This document shows, piece after piece, positions 27,315 to 35,422 of a stretch of DNA of 64,000 nucleotides (position 1 is its first letter; each line of letters starts with the position of its first letter). The translations under genes and the position numbers were made by a program. The notes beneath the pieces were generated by a model. That model worked only from the letters and a program-made list of their open reading frames with translations, was not told the origin of the DNA and did no database searches. The DNA is from Bradyrhizobium sp. Ce-3. GTDB lineage: Bacteria; Pseudomonadota; Alphaproteobacteria; Rhizobiales; Xanthobacteraceae. The stretch spans positions 186,001 to 250,000 of the forward strand of contig NZ_BQUV01000004.1 of assembly GCF_022835695.1 (NCBI RefSeq). The letters are read 5' to 3'.

Positions 27315-27911
27315 CTACTCGTCCCAGCGCTCGCCCTTGATGATGCGGACAAGCTGTCGCGCGTGATAGTCGGCGGTGCCGGAATTGATGATGGTGAAAT
27401 CGGGCGTCGAGGTGCTCTCGTCGACGGTGCGGGCCAGCCGCTGTGCCAGCAGGCCGTCGCTGCTGCGGGCCCGCGCGGCCAGCCGCGCGGCCAGCACCTC
27501 CGGCGGTGCGGTGATCGACACCACGACCGCGTTGGCATAGTTGCGCCGCGCCGCCGCGATCACGGTGCGCGAGACGTTCGCGATCACCGTGCGTCCGGCG
27601 CGGATCTCATCGTCGATCGCCCGCGACAGCGCATAACGGTGGCCGTGCGCCTCCCAGTGCATGGCGTAGTCGCCGGCGGTGGCCGCGCGCTGGAAGGTGT
27701 CCGCGCTGACCTCTTCATTGTCTTCCGACGCCGAGGCCTGACGAGTGATCAGGCGGCGTGCGAACACGACATCCCGGTCGTCGGCGCAAGCCGCCTTCGC
27801 GAGCCCCAGCAGCGTATCCTTGCCGGCACCGCTCGGGCCGACCACCAGGATCAACCGGCCGGGACCGATCGTGGTGGCATGCTGCGCGGCGACGGCAGGG
27901 ACTTCGTTCAT
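27315..27911 (-). CDS. phnN: Ribose 1,5-bisphosphate phosphokinase PhnN
   Basis: A 198-residue P-loop kinase that phosphorylates ribose 1,5-bisphosphate to PRPP, the final salvage step after C-P lyase. The Walker A is VVGPSGAGKDTLL (residues 23-35). A guanylate-kinase-like region follows, with RLITRQASASEDNEE and HWEAHGHRYAL, and ends in RTVDES. The length matches PhnN. Its start overlaps the phnM stop by 4 bases (ATGA), showing translational coupling. Confidence 0.93.
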   Translation of the reverse strand: MNEVPAVAAQHATTIGPGRLILVVGPSGAGKDTLLGLAKAACADDRDVVFARRLITRQASASEDNEEVSADTFQRAATAGDYAMHWEAHGHRYALSRAIDDEIRAGRTVIANVSRTVIAAARRNYANAVVVSITAPPEVLAARLAARARSSDGLLAQRLARTVDESTSTPDFTIINSGTADYHARQLVRIIKGERWDE

Positions 27912-29062
27912 GCGACCCTGGCCCCTTCGCGCCAGACGCTGCGCACCACAGGCAGATCGCGCGCGACATGCACGCGGATCAGGTCGGCGCGCCTGCCGAC
28001 CGCGATCTCGCCGCGATCGGACAGACCAACTGCCTCGGCCGGCGTCTTGGTCACGGTGCGAACCGCGGAAGCGAGATCGATCGCTGGCACATGCCGCGGC
28101 AATTGCAGCGCCGCCATCAGCAGGCTCGACGGGATGTAGTCCGACGACAGGATATCGAGCATGCCCTCATTGGCGAGATCGACGGCGGCGATATTGCCGG
28201 AATGCGAGCCGCCCCGCACCACGTTCGGCGCGCCCATCAGGATGTCGATGCCGGCGGCATGCAAGCCGCGCGCGGCCTCCATCGTGGTCGGGAATTCCGC
28301 GACCGCGACCTTGTCGTTGATGGCGTCGACCACATTCTCCTCGGTGGTGTCGTCGTGGCTCGCCAGCGGGATCTTGTACTCATGCGCCAGCGCGACGATC
28401 GCGCGCATGTTGGGGCCGGCGTATTCCTTCTGATAGGCGAAGCGCCGCGCGAACAGCACATCGAGCTGGGCGTCGGTCATGCCGCCGCCCTTGCCGCGGT
28501 AGTAGTCGCGCAGCTTCACCTCGTCGCGGAACTGGCGCTGGCCCGGCGTATGGTCCATCAGCGACATCAGCCGCACGTCCGGCCGGTCGATCAGCTCCTT
28601 GGCCTCGGCGACGACATCGGGCATCGGCACCTCGCAGCGCAGATGCAGGAAGTGATCGGCACGCAGCAGGTTCTCCTCGCGCGCGGCCGAGATCGCCGCC
28701 GCCAGCACGCCGGCGCGGCCGTCGACATCCTCGGCGCCGTCCTCGCGCCAGACCCGCAGCGAATCCAGCACCGTGGTGATGCCCGAGGTCGCGAGCTGCC
28801 CATCATAGGAGATCACGGCCGCGACCGGATTCCAGAACACCTTCGGCCGCGGCACGTAGTGCATCTCGAGATGGTCGGTGTGCAGCTCGATCAGCCCGGG
28901 CATCAGCAGATCGCCACCGGCGTCCTCCGCGGCCTCGGGCGCCCTGCCCTCACCGAACTCGGCGATCTTGCCGTCTGTTATCGCGACCCAGCCCTGCTCG
29001 ATCACGCGATCGGCGAGGACCAGCCGGGCGTTGCCGATGATGGTGTCTTGCTTGGCGGTCAT
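27908..29062 (-). CDS. phnM: Ribose 1-methylphosphonate 5-triphosphate diphosphatase PhnM (main copy)
   Basis: A 384-residue amidohydrolase-fold enzyme that removes diphosphate from alpha-D-ribose 1-alkylphosphonate 5-triphosphate, giving the 5-phosphate substrate of PhnJ. The metal-binding sequence IELHTDHLEMHYVPRP (residues 58-73) and later ASHDDTTEEN, FPTT and [14 protein letters not shown] are characteristic of PhnM. It follows phnL by 13 bases and overlaps phnN by 4. A second, clearly different phnM lies at 39088-40260. This copy, within the phnGHIJKL operon, is presumably the canonical one. Confidence 0.95.
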   Translation of the reverse strand: MTAKQDTIIGNARLVLADRVIEQGWVAITDGKIAEFGEGRAPEAAEDAGGDLLMPGLIELHTDHLEMHYVPRPKVFWNPVAAVISYDGQLATSGITTVLDSLRVWREDGAEDVDGRAGVLAAAISAAREENLLRADHFLHLRCEVPMPDVVAEAKELIDRPDVRLMSLMDHTPGQRQFRDEVKLRDYYRGKGGGMTDAQLDVLFARRFAYQKEYAGPNMRAIVALAHEYKIPLASHDDTTEENVVDAINDKVAVAEFPTTMEAARGLHAAGIDILMGAPNVVRGGSHSGNIAAVDLANEGMLDILSSDYIPSSLLMAALQLPRHVPAIDLASAVRTVTKTPAEAVGLSDRGEIAVGRRADLIRVHVARDLPVVRSVWREGARVA

Positions 29063-29075
29063 TTCAAACGGTCCT

Positions 29076-29786
29076 TCAGGCAGCAGCGGCGAACGAGGTC
29101 ACATCGACGATACGGTCGGCAATCAGATGACGGATTTCGTCGTCATGGACAATGGCGACCATCGCGACACCCCTGGTTTTCTTCTCCGCGATCAGCTCGA
29201 CCACCACTGCGCGATTCGCCGCATCGAGCGAAGCGGTCGGCTCGTCGAGCAGCAGGATCGGCAGGTCCGAGATGAAGCCGCGCGCGATGTTGACGCGCTG
29301 CTGCTCGCCGCCGGAGAAGGTCGAGGGCGGCAAGGTCCAGAGACGTTCCGGGATATTCAGACGGCGCAGCAGACGGCCGGCGCGGTCGCGGGCCTCCTCG
29401 CGCGCCACTCCGTTGGCGATCAAGGGCTCGGCGACGACGTCGATGGTCGCAACCCGCGGCACCGCGCGCAGGAACTGGCTGACATAGCCGATGGTCGAGC
29501 GTCGGATGCTCAGCACCTGGCGCGGCTCGGCGGTCGCGAGGTCGACGACCTTGCCACGGTGGCGAATGCCGATCCGGCCGCTGTCGCAGCGGTAATTGCC
29601 GAAGATCATCTTCAGGATCGAGGATTTGCCGGCGCCCGACGGGCCCGACAGCACCACGCACTCACCGGGATCGGCGTGGAACGAGACGCCGCGCACCACC
29701 GGCAGATCGACGCCACCCTGCAGGTGCATGGTGAAGGTCTTCTCGGCGTTGGCAAGTTCGATCATCGCGGTCATTGGCAAGCTCAT
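29076..29786 (-). CDS. phnL: C-P lyase complex ATP-binding protein PhnL
   Basis: A 236-residue ABC-type ATPase of the C-P lyase system, required together with PhnGHI for attaching the phosphonate to ATP ribose. The Walker A is LSGPSGAGKSSIL, the signature is TFSGGEQQRVNIARG, and the Walker B is ILLLDEPTASLD. It is not a transporter subunit in spite of its fold. ATG 29786 overlaps the phnK stop by 4 bases, which supports that start over internal ATGs at codons 5 and 8. Confidence 0.95.
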   Translation of the reverse strand: MSLPMTAMIELANAEKTFTMHLQGGVDLPVVRGVSFHADPGECVVLSGPSGAGKSSILKMIFGNYRCDSGRIGIRHRGKVVDLATAEPRQVLSIRRSTIGYVSQFLRAVPRVATIDVVAEPLIANGVAREEARDRAGRLLRRLNIPERLWTLPPSTFSGGEQQRVNIARGFISDLPILLLDEPTASLDAANRAVVVELIAEKKTRGVAMVAIVHDDEIRHLIADRIVDVTSFAAAA

Positions 29787-30580
29787 GGCGGCAGAATCGA
29801 GGAAACGAGCAGCTGCGTATACGGCTCGCGGGGATCGTCGAGCACCTGGTCGGTGAGGCCGGTCTCGATGACGCGGCCGCCCTTCATCACCATCACGCGA
29901 TGCGACAGCAGGCGCGCGACCGCGAGGTCGTGGGTCACGACGATGGCGGCAAGGCCAAGTTCGCTGACCAGGTTGCGCATCAGGTCGAGCAGGCGGGCCT
30001 GCACCGAAACGTCGAGGCCGCCGGTCGGCTCGTCCATGAACACCAGCCGCGGCTCGGTGACGAGGTTGCGCGCGATCTGCAGCCGCTGCCGCATGCCGCC
30101 GGAATAGGTCTTCGGCGCATCGTCGATGCGGCCGACATCGATCTCGACCCGATCCAGCCAGGTCGATGCGGTGTCTCGGATACGGCCGTAGTGATTCCAG
30201 CCGACCGCCATCAGCCGCTCGCCGACATTGGCACCGGCCGAGACGCCCATGCGCAGGCCCTGTGCCGGATCCTGATGCACAAAGCCCCAGTCGGTGCGGA
30301 ACAGGAAGCGCCGCTCGGCTTCGCCCAATTCAGCGAGATCGCGCAGCACGGCGTCGCGCATCCGGTAGGACACATGCCCCGCGCTCGGCGCGAGCTGCGC
30401 CGAGAGCAATTGCAGCAAGGTCGACTTGCCCGAGCCGGATTCGCCGACGATCGCCAGCACCTCGCCGGGATAGAGCGCGAACGAGACGTCGCGGCAGGCC
30501 GCGAGCCGGCCGTAATTCTTGGCCAGCCCCTCGGCCACCAGCAACGGCTGGTCGTTGTCGAGGCTCGCGAGCTCAGACAT
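29783..30580 (-). CDS. phnK: C-P lyase complex ATP-binding protein PhnK
   Basis: A 265-residue ABC ATPase that docks onto the PhnGHIJ core. The Walker A is VGESGSGKSTLL, the signature is YSGGMRQRLQIARNLV and the Walker B is LVFMDEPTGGLD. The long insertion between Walker A and the signature, with RTDWGFVHQDPAQGL, is typical of PhnK. Its start lies 8 bases inside the end of phnJ, and its stop overlaps phnL by 4, so the three are translationally coupled. Confidence 0.95.
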   Translation of the reverse strand: MSELASLDNDQPLLVAEGLAKNYGRLAACRDVSFALYPGEVLAIVGESGSGKSTLLQLLSAQLAPSAGHVSYRMRDAVLRDLAELGEAERRFLFRTDWGFVHQDPAQGLRMGVSAGANVGERLMAVGWNHYGRIRDTASTWLDRVEIDVGRIDDAPKTYSGGMRQRLQIARNLVTEPRLVFMDEPTGGLDVSVQARLLDLMRNLVSELGLAAIVVTHDLAVARLLSHRVMVMKGGRVIETGLTDQVLDDPREPYTQLLVSSILPP

Positions 30581-31457
30581 GCGCCTTCTCCTTGTGCGGC
30601 GCCGCGCTTTCGGTGCCGTGATGGCCGGCGGCCTGGCGCTGCTCGCAGAAGTCGGTGTCGGAGCAGACGAACATCCGCCCGCCTCTGTCGTCGGTGACGA
30701 TCTCGTCGAGATAGGAATTGTCGGCGCCGCACAGCGCGCAGGGCGCGTTGAAGCGATAGCGCGTGAACGGATGATCCTCGAAATCCAGCGACACCACCGT
30801 GGTGTAGGGCGGGATCGCGTAGATGCGCTTCTCGCGGCCGGCGCCGAACAGCTGCAGCGCCGCGCAATTGTCCATCTTCGGATTGTCGAACTTCGGCGTC
30901 GGCGACGGGTCCATCACGTAACGCGCGTTCACCTTGACCGGATAGGCATAGGCGGTCGCGATGTGGCCGAAGCGCGCGATGTCCTCGTAGAGCTTGACGT
31001 GCATCAGGCCGTATTCGGCGAGCGCATGCATGCGCCGCGTCTCGGTCTCGCGCGGCTCGAGGAAGCGCAGCGGCTCTGGGATCGGCACTTGGTAGACCAT
31101 CACCTGGCCGGCGTGCAGCGTCGCCTCGGGAATGCGGTGCCTCGTCTGGATCACGGTCGCATCCGTCGTCGAGGTCGTGGTCGCGACACCCGCGGTCTTG
31201 CCGAAGAACTTGCGGATCGAGATCGCGTTGGTGGTGTCGTCCGAGCCCTGGTCGATCACCTTCAGCACGTCGTCGGGACCGAGGATCGCGGCCGTCACCT
31301 GCACGCCACCGGTGCCCCAGCCGTAGGGCATCGGCATCTCGCGGCTGGCAAACGGCACCTGATAGCCGGGGATCGCGATCGCCTTCAGGATCGCGCGGCG
31401 GATCATCCGCTTGGTCTGCTCGTCGAGATAGGCGAAATTGTACGTCGGCGCGTTCAT
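30573..31457 (-). CDS. phnJ: C-P lyase core subunit PhnJ (radical SAM, alkylphosphonate C-P bond cleavage)
   Basis: A 294-residue radical-SAM protein that cleaves the carbon-phosphorus bond. Four cysteines at 240, 243, 265 and 271 give CX2CX21CX5C, the spacing of the characterised enzyme. The first three hold the 4Fe-4S cluster and the last forms the thiyl radical. The glycyl-radical site lies in IPGYQVPF (Gly31). The mapped start is ATG 31457, which overlaps the phnI stop by 4 bases; the open frame continues much further upstream, but that part is antisense-like low-complexity sequence. All catalytic residues are present, so the locus should be functional. Confidence 0.97.
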   Translation of the reverse strand: MNAPTYNFAYLDEQTKRMIRRAILKAIAIPGYQVPFASREMPMPYGWGTGGVQVTAAILGPDDVLKVIDQGSDDTTNAISIRKFFGKTAGVATTTSTTDATVIQTRHRIPEATLHAGQVMVYQVPIPEPLRFLEPRETETRRMHALAEYGLMHVKLYEDIARFGHIATAYAYPVKVNARYVMDPSPTPKFDNPKMDNCAALQLFGAGREKRIYAIPPYTTVVSLDFEDHPFTRYRFNAPCALCGADNSYLDEIVTDDRGGRMFVCSDTDFCEQRQAAGHHGTESAAPHKEKAHV

Positions 31458-32557
31458 TCCGCGGCCTCCTGCATTGCCACGGCCTCGTTGGCCTCCGCGA
31501 ACTCCTGCCGCAGCTTGCGCAACAGGCCGAGCTCGGACTGGAAGTCGACGTAATGCGGCAGCTTGAGATGCTCGACGAAGCCGGTCGACTGCACGTTGTC
31601 GGAGTGTGACATCACGAACTCCTCGTCCTGCGCCGGCGCCACCGCCTCCTCGCCGAGCTCGCCGGCGCGGAGCGCACGGTCGACCAGCGCCATCGACATG
31701 GTCTTGCGCTCGCTCTGGCCGAACGCGAGGCCATAGCCGCGGGTGAAGCACGGCGCCTCGGTCGTCGAGCCCTTGAACTGGTTGACCATCTGGCACTCGG
31801 TCAGCTCGATCGCGCCGAGCGGCACGGCGAAGCCGGCATCCTCGGCGAAGAACTCGACCTCGACCTCGCCGAAGCGGATCTCGCCGGCGAACGGATGGTT
31901 GCGGCCATAGCCGCGCTGCGTCGAATAGCCGAGCGCGAGCAGAAAGCCTTCATCGCCGCGCGCCAAATTCTGCAGCCGCAGATCGCGATCGGCGGGAAAG
32001 CTCAGCGGCTCGCGCGTGAGGTCGCCGACCGGCGCGTCGCCATCGGCCTGCGGCGAGGATTCGATCAGGCCGTCGCGGCCGAGAATGTCGGTGACCCGCG
32101 GCGTCGCGGCCTGCGAGGCTTCGGCGGTCGCCGGCTGATCCGGCACGAAGCCTTCCGCGAGCTGCGGATCGAGCAGGCGGTGGGTGTAGTCGAAGGTCGG
32201 TCCGAGGATCTGGCCGCCCGGAACGTCCTTGAAGGTCGAGGAGATCCGCCGCCGCACCTGCATCTCGCCGGTATTGACCGGCTCGGTGGCGCCGAACCGC
32301 GGCAGCGTGGCGCGGAAGGCGCGTGCCAGGAAGATCGCCTCGATCATGTCGCCGCGCGCCTGCTTGATCGCCAGCGCCGCGAGCTCGCGGTCGTACAGCG
32401 AGCCTTCGGTCATCACGCGATCGACGCCGAGCGCGAGCTGCTCGGAGATCTGCGCCAGCGTCACCTCGGGCACATCGCGATCGCCGCGCCGCTCATGCGC
32501 GAGCAGCCGATGGGCGTTCTCGATGGCGCGCTCGCCTCCCTTGACGGCTACATACAT
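31454..32557 (-). CDS. phnI: C-P lyase core subunit PhnI (nucleosidase/phosphonate transfer)
   Basis: A 367-residue PhnI. In the complex with PhnG, H and L it displaces adenine from ATP with a phosphonate, forming ribose 1-phosphonate 5-triphosphate. The N-terminus YVAVKGGERAIENAHRLLAHERRG is characteristic (residues 2-25, 20 shown at most in each piece), as are DYTHRLLDPQLAEGFVPDQP and the C-terminal HSDNVQSTGFVEHLKLPHYV stretch. It lies 3 bases after phnH and overlaps phnJ by 4. Length matches the family. Confidence 0.95.
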   Translation of the reverse strand: MYVAVKGGERAIENAHRLLAHERRGDRDVPEVTLAQISEQLALGVDRVMTEGSLYDRELAALAIKQARGDMIEAIFLARAFRATLPRFGATEPVNTGEMQVRRRISSTFKDVPGGQILGPTFDYTHRLLDPQLAEGFVPDQPATAEASQAATPRVTDILGRDGLIESSPQADGDAPVGDLTREPLSFPADRDLRLQNLARGDEGFLLALGYSTQRGYGRNHPFAGEIRFGEVEVEFFAEDAGFAVPLGAIELTECQMVNQFKGSTTEAPCFTRGYGLAFGQSERKTMSMALVDRALRAGELGEEAVAPAQDEEFVMSHSDNVQSTGFVEHLKLPHYVDFQSELGLLRKLRQEFAEANEAVAMQEAAE

Positions 32558-32560
32558 CGC

Positions 32561-33169
32561 TCACACTCCGCTTGCGATCAGCCGCGTGGTGCGCGGGATC
32601 GCGACAATATTGTCGTCATGGACCAGCACGACATCGATGCCGCGCGGGAACAGGGCCTCGTTGATCGACAGCCGCTGGAACAGATCGCGCGGCTTGATCA
32701 TCGCCTGCAGCAGCGCGCTGCCGTCGATGCCGGGCCCTTTCAACTCGAACGCCGGGCCCTGCGTCAGGCTGTCGACCTGCAGGATCAGCGTGGTCGAGCG
32801 ATCGGGATATTCACTGCTGCCGAACGCGAAGCGCTCCAGCGCCGGCAGGTTCGCGGCATCGCCGATCAGCGCGAAGCTTGCGATCGCGGAATCCGCGATC
32901 ACCGGCGCGCTGGCATGAAACTTCAGCCAGCGGGCGACATCAGGCGTCGCCGACATCGCGGCATCGAGCCAGATCGGCGTGTCGTGATCGAACAGCGTCA
33001 GCGCGATCGCGGCCGAACCGCGCATCATGCCGGCCGGCGTGCCGACATCGGCAGCGACGCGCTGCACGCTGCCCGGGCGCGCCATCGCATCCATCACGGA
33101 GCGGAATGTTGACTGCGCCGACAGCACCTTGTCGGCAAAGCCCGCGGGCATTTCGGCAATCGTCGTCAT
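32561..33169 (-). CDS. phnH: C-P lyase subunit PhnH
   Basis: A 202-residue PhnH, a dimeric structural subunit of the C-P lyase core with a PLP-transferase-like fold but no catalytic lysine. Typical stretches are FRSVMDAMARPGSVQ (about 23-37), GNR-type turn AADVGTPAGM and LKGPGIDG in the C-terminal half. ATG 33169 is chosen because the upstream extension to 33253 runs back into phnG coding sequence. It lies 4 bases after the phnG stop and 3 before phnI. Confidence 0.93.
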   Translation of the reverse strand: MTTIAEMPAGFADKVLSAQSTFRSVMDAMARPGSVQRVAADVGTPAGMMRGSAAIALTLFDHDTPIWLDAAMSATPDVARWLKFHASAPVIADSAIASFALIGDAANLPALERFAFGSSEYPDRSTTLILQVDSLTQGPAFELKGPGIDGSALLQAMIKPRDLFQRLSINEALFPRGIDVVLVHDDNIVAIPRTTRLIASGV

Positions 33170-33173
33170 TGCA

Positions 33174-33659
33174 TCACCCCTCACCGCGCACCATCGTGTA
33201 GAAATCGACCCGCGTCGCCGCGGTCTCCGCGGCCTTGCGGGCGCGTTCGGCATTCACAGCGACGCGCAGCGGCGCGATCACCTTGGCCTCCACCTCGCCG
33301 GACAATGCCGCCGATTGCACCATGGCGTCGCACAGCGCGATCATCCGCGCCTTCTGCGCATCGCGGCCGAGCGTGTAGCCGAAGCCGACCTCGCCGGTCG
33401 CAAGCCGCACCGCCGCGCGCGACACCGTCGCCTCGCCGAGATTGAACGGCGCTCCGTCGCCGCCGATCCGCCCGCGCACCATCACAAGGCCGTTTTCCGG
33501 CTCGCGCAGGTTCTCATGCGCAGGCACCGCGATCGCCGCCAGCAGGCCTGCGATATCGGCGGCGGCGGAGTGCGCCAGCACGGCCATCGCGGCCTTGCGC
33601 TGCGCCTGCTTGCTGTCCGGGCCGGTCGAACTGGTCGTCGAACTGGTCGTCGAACTCAT
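33174..33659 (-). CDS. phnG: C-P lyase subunit PhnG
   Basis: A 161-residue PhnG, part of the PhnG2H2I2J2 core. Recognisable stretches are RKAAMAVLAHSAAADI, ENGLVMVRGRIGGDGAPFNLGE (quoted by position, about 71-92) and GFGYTLGRDAQKARM. The first 12 residues are Ser/Thr-rich and are encoded by a 12-base tandem repeat (33624-33657). ATG 33659 is preferred because AAGG lies about 7 bases upstream. The longer frame to 33701 would start inside the PhnF operator palindrome and has no ribosome-binding site. It is the first gene of the phn core operon. Confidence 0.93.
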   Translation of the reverse strand: MSSTTSSTTSSTGPDSKQAQRKAAMAVLAHSAAADIAGLLAAIAVPAHENLREPENGLVMVRGRIGGDGAPFNLGEATVSRAAVRLATGEVGFGYTLGRDAQKARMIALCDAMVQSAALSGEVEAKVIAPLRVAVNAERARKAAETAATRVDFYTMVRGEG

Positions 33660-33677
33660 GGGCAACCTTGTCTGCAT

Positions 33678-33705
33678 CAAGTTGTCTATGATAATAGACA
33701 ACTTG
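33678..33705. promoter_or_regulatory. PhnF operator (perfect 12-base inverted repeat)
   Basis: Arms caagttgtctat and atagacaacttg are perfect reverse complements around a 4-base spacer, gata. The site lies between phnG and the divergent phnF. It resembles the known TTGTCTAT-type PhnF/GntR(HutC) boxes. It is 19 bases upstream of the phnG ATG, so binding should block the operon's leader. Confidence 0.85.
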
Positions 33706-33718
33706 TTAGCCGAGCGCC

Positions 33719-33736
33719 ATGACTGTTTCGTGACAA
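33719..33736 (-). promoter_or_regulatory. Pho box-like direct repeat upstream of phnG
   Basis: On the minus strand TTGTCAC is followed 11 bases later by CAGTCAT. The alphaproteobacterial Pho box is two CTGTCAT-like heptamers at 11-base spacing. It lies 60 bases upstream of the phnG ATG, beyond the PhnF operator, a sensible place for PhoB activation. Confidence 0.6.
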
Positions 33737-33763
33737 ACGGAAGATTTCTGGTATCACCGCGCC

Positions 33764-34489
33764 ATGAGCATGCAGGAAAGTTCCGGCGTCGCCTTGTGGC
33801 GGCAGGTCGCCGACGGCATCGAGCGCGGCATCGCCGACGGCCGCTTTGCCGCCGGCGAAAAGCTGCCCGGCGAGGTGGAGATCGCCGAGACTTACCGCGT
33901 CAATCGCCACACCGTGCGGCGGGCGCTCGCCGCGTTGGCCGAGCGCGGCCTGGTGCGCGCCGAGCGCGGCAGCGGCACCTATGTCGAGGCCCAGCGCCTC
34001 GCCTATCCGCTGCGCTCACGCACACGATTCTCGGAGATCGTCGGCGCCGGCGGCCATGAGCCGCGCGGCCAGTTGATCGATGCCGGCAGCGATGTCGCCA
34101 ACCGCGAGATCGCGCGCGAGCTCGGGCTGAAGATCGGCGCGCCGCTGATCCGGATCGAAGCGGTACGCCTCGCCGACCGCACGCCGATCTGCGTCTCCAC
34201 GACCTGGCTGTCGGCCGAGCGGTTTCCCGATGCCGGCAGCGTGTTCGCCAATGTTCGCTCGATGACCAAGCTGCTCGGACACTACGGCGTCAGGGATTAC
34301 CACCGCGCCTCGACCCGGATCACCGCGGCGATCGTCGATGCCACCGACGCCGCGCGGCTCGATCTGCCGCTGGGACGCCCGGTGCTCGTGGTCGATGCCA
34401 CCGACGTCGACATGCTGAACCAGCCGCTGGTGACCAAGCGCTCGCGCTTCGCCGCCGAGCGCGTCGAGTTTTTGGTCGAGAACGGCTGA
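33764..34489 (+). CDS. phnF: GntR/HutC-family regulator PhnF
   Basis: A 241-residue repressor of the HutC subfamily of GntR. The winged-helix N-terminus is LPGEVEIAETYRVNRHTVRR (about 33-52) with the GSGTYV wing. The C-terminal UTRA ligand domain (about 85-238) includes RIEAVRLADRTPICVSTTWL. It is named for its place beside phnG and for the perfect operator between them. By family it represses the phn genes and is relieved by a phosphonate-related ligand; here a Pho box adds phosphate control. ATG 33764 is the first in a region with no better site. Confidence 0.92.
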   Translation: MSMQESSGVALWRQVADGIERGIADGRFAAGEKLPGEVEIAETYRVNRHTVRRALAALAERGLVRAERGSGTYVEAQRLAYPLRSRTRFSEIVGAGGHEPRGQLIDAGSDVANREIARELGLKIGAPLIRIEAVRLADRTPICVSTTWLSAERFPDAGSVFANVRSMTKLLGHYGVRDYHRASTRITAAIVDATDAARLDLPLGRPVLVVDATDVDMLNQPLVTKRSRFAAERVEFLVENG

Positions 34490-34501
34490 TCTCTCTGCTC
34501 C

Positions 34502-34563
34502 CTCGCCCCGCTCTCTTGTCCGCCGAAGCCCGCCTTCGGGCGAAGGCGGGTGCGGGGAGAGGC
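34502..34563. terminator. REP-like palindrome between convergent phnF and phnE
   Basis: A 9-bp stem, cccgccttc / gaaggcggg, around gggc (34529-34550) is nested in gccccgc...gcgggga arms. It sits between two convergent genes and could end transcription from both sides. Its cctctcccc-type ends recur at 51991-52157 and 63976-64000. Confidence 0.6.
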
Positions 34564-34573
34564 GAAGAAGAAA

Positions 34574-35422
34574 CTACACCACCGCCCGTTGCCCGATGAT
34601 GGCGAACCGCAGCTTGCTCGAGATGAAATCGATCGCGGCGACCGCGATCAGGATCATCAGGATCAGGAACGACACCTTCTGCCATTCCAGCACGCGGATC
34701 TGCTCGGCGAGCTGCAGCCCGATGCCGCCGGCACCGACGATACCGATGATGGTGGCGGAGCGGGTGTTCGACTCGATGAAATAGAGCACCTGGCCTGCGA
34801 TCACGGGCAGCACCTGCGGCAGCAGACCGAAACGGATCTCGTGCAGCGCGCTGCCGCCGGAGGCGCGGATACCCTCGACCTGCTTGCGGTCGGCCGCCTC
34901 GATCGCCTCCGAGAACAGCTTTCCGAACGCACCGAAATCGGAGACCATGATCGCGAGCACGCCGGCGAACGGACCGAGGCCGACGACATTGATCCAGACC
35001 AGCGCCCAGATCAGCGTATCGACGCCGCGGATCGAATCCAGGAAGCGGCGCACCGGAAAGCGGATCAGGTTCGAGGGAATGATGTTGTGCGCCGCCAGCA
35101 GGCTGACCGGGAGCGCCAAGATCGCTGCAAGCGTGGTGCCGAGCACCGCGATCGACAGCGTCTCGCCGAGCGCCTGCATGTAGAGCGGCAACGACGCGCC
35201 CGGATTCGGCGGGAGCATCAGCATGGTGATCCAGCCGAGCTGGCCGAGGCCCGAGATCAGCTTGGACGGCGAGAAATCGAGATCGACCAGTCCGAACACG
35301 AAGATCGCCAGCGCCGCCACGATCATGACCGGCATCGCCAGCCGTGCCGATGCGGGACGCTCGAACACGCCGGGGTATTTCGCGCGCAGTTCCGCGGTGT
35401 CCGGCCTCGGCATCTGGCTCAT
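34574..35422 (-). CDS. phnE: Phosphonate ABC transporter permease PhnE (second copy)
   Basis: A 282-residue inner-membrane permease with about six hydrophobic segments and the PhnE EAA loop ASGGSALHEIRFGLLPQVLP. It pairs with the upstream permease to form the transmembrane channel for phosphonate uptake. Its start overlaps the upstream phnE stop by 4 bases. The C-terminus RFAIIGQRAVV is basic. Two tandem phnE genes rather than one are common in rhizobial phosphonate importers and suggest a heterodimer. Confidence 0.93.
   Translation of the reverse strand: MSQMPRPDTAELRAKYPGVFERPASARLAMPVMIVAALAIFVFGLVDLDFSPSKLISGLGQLGWITMLMLPPNPGASLPLYMQALGETLSIAVLGTTLAAILALPVSLLAAHNIIPSNLIRFPVRRFLDSIRGVDTLIWALVWINVVGLGPFAGVLAIMVSDFGAFGKLFSEAIEAADRKQVEGIRASGGSALHEIRFGLLPQVLPVIAGQVLYFIESNTRSATIIGIVGAGGIGLQLAEQIRVLEWQKVSFLILMILIAVAAIDFISSKLRFAIIGQRAVV

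Noticed and set aside
33660-33701. Upstream extension of phnG to 33701
   Set aside because: The extra codons lie inside the PhnF operator palindrome and no ribosome-binding site precedes that start.
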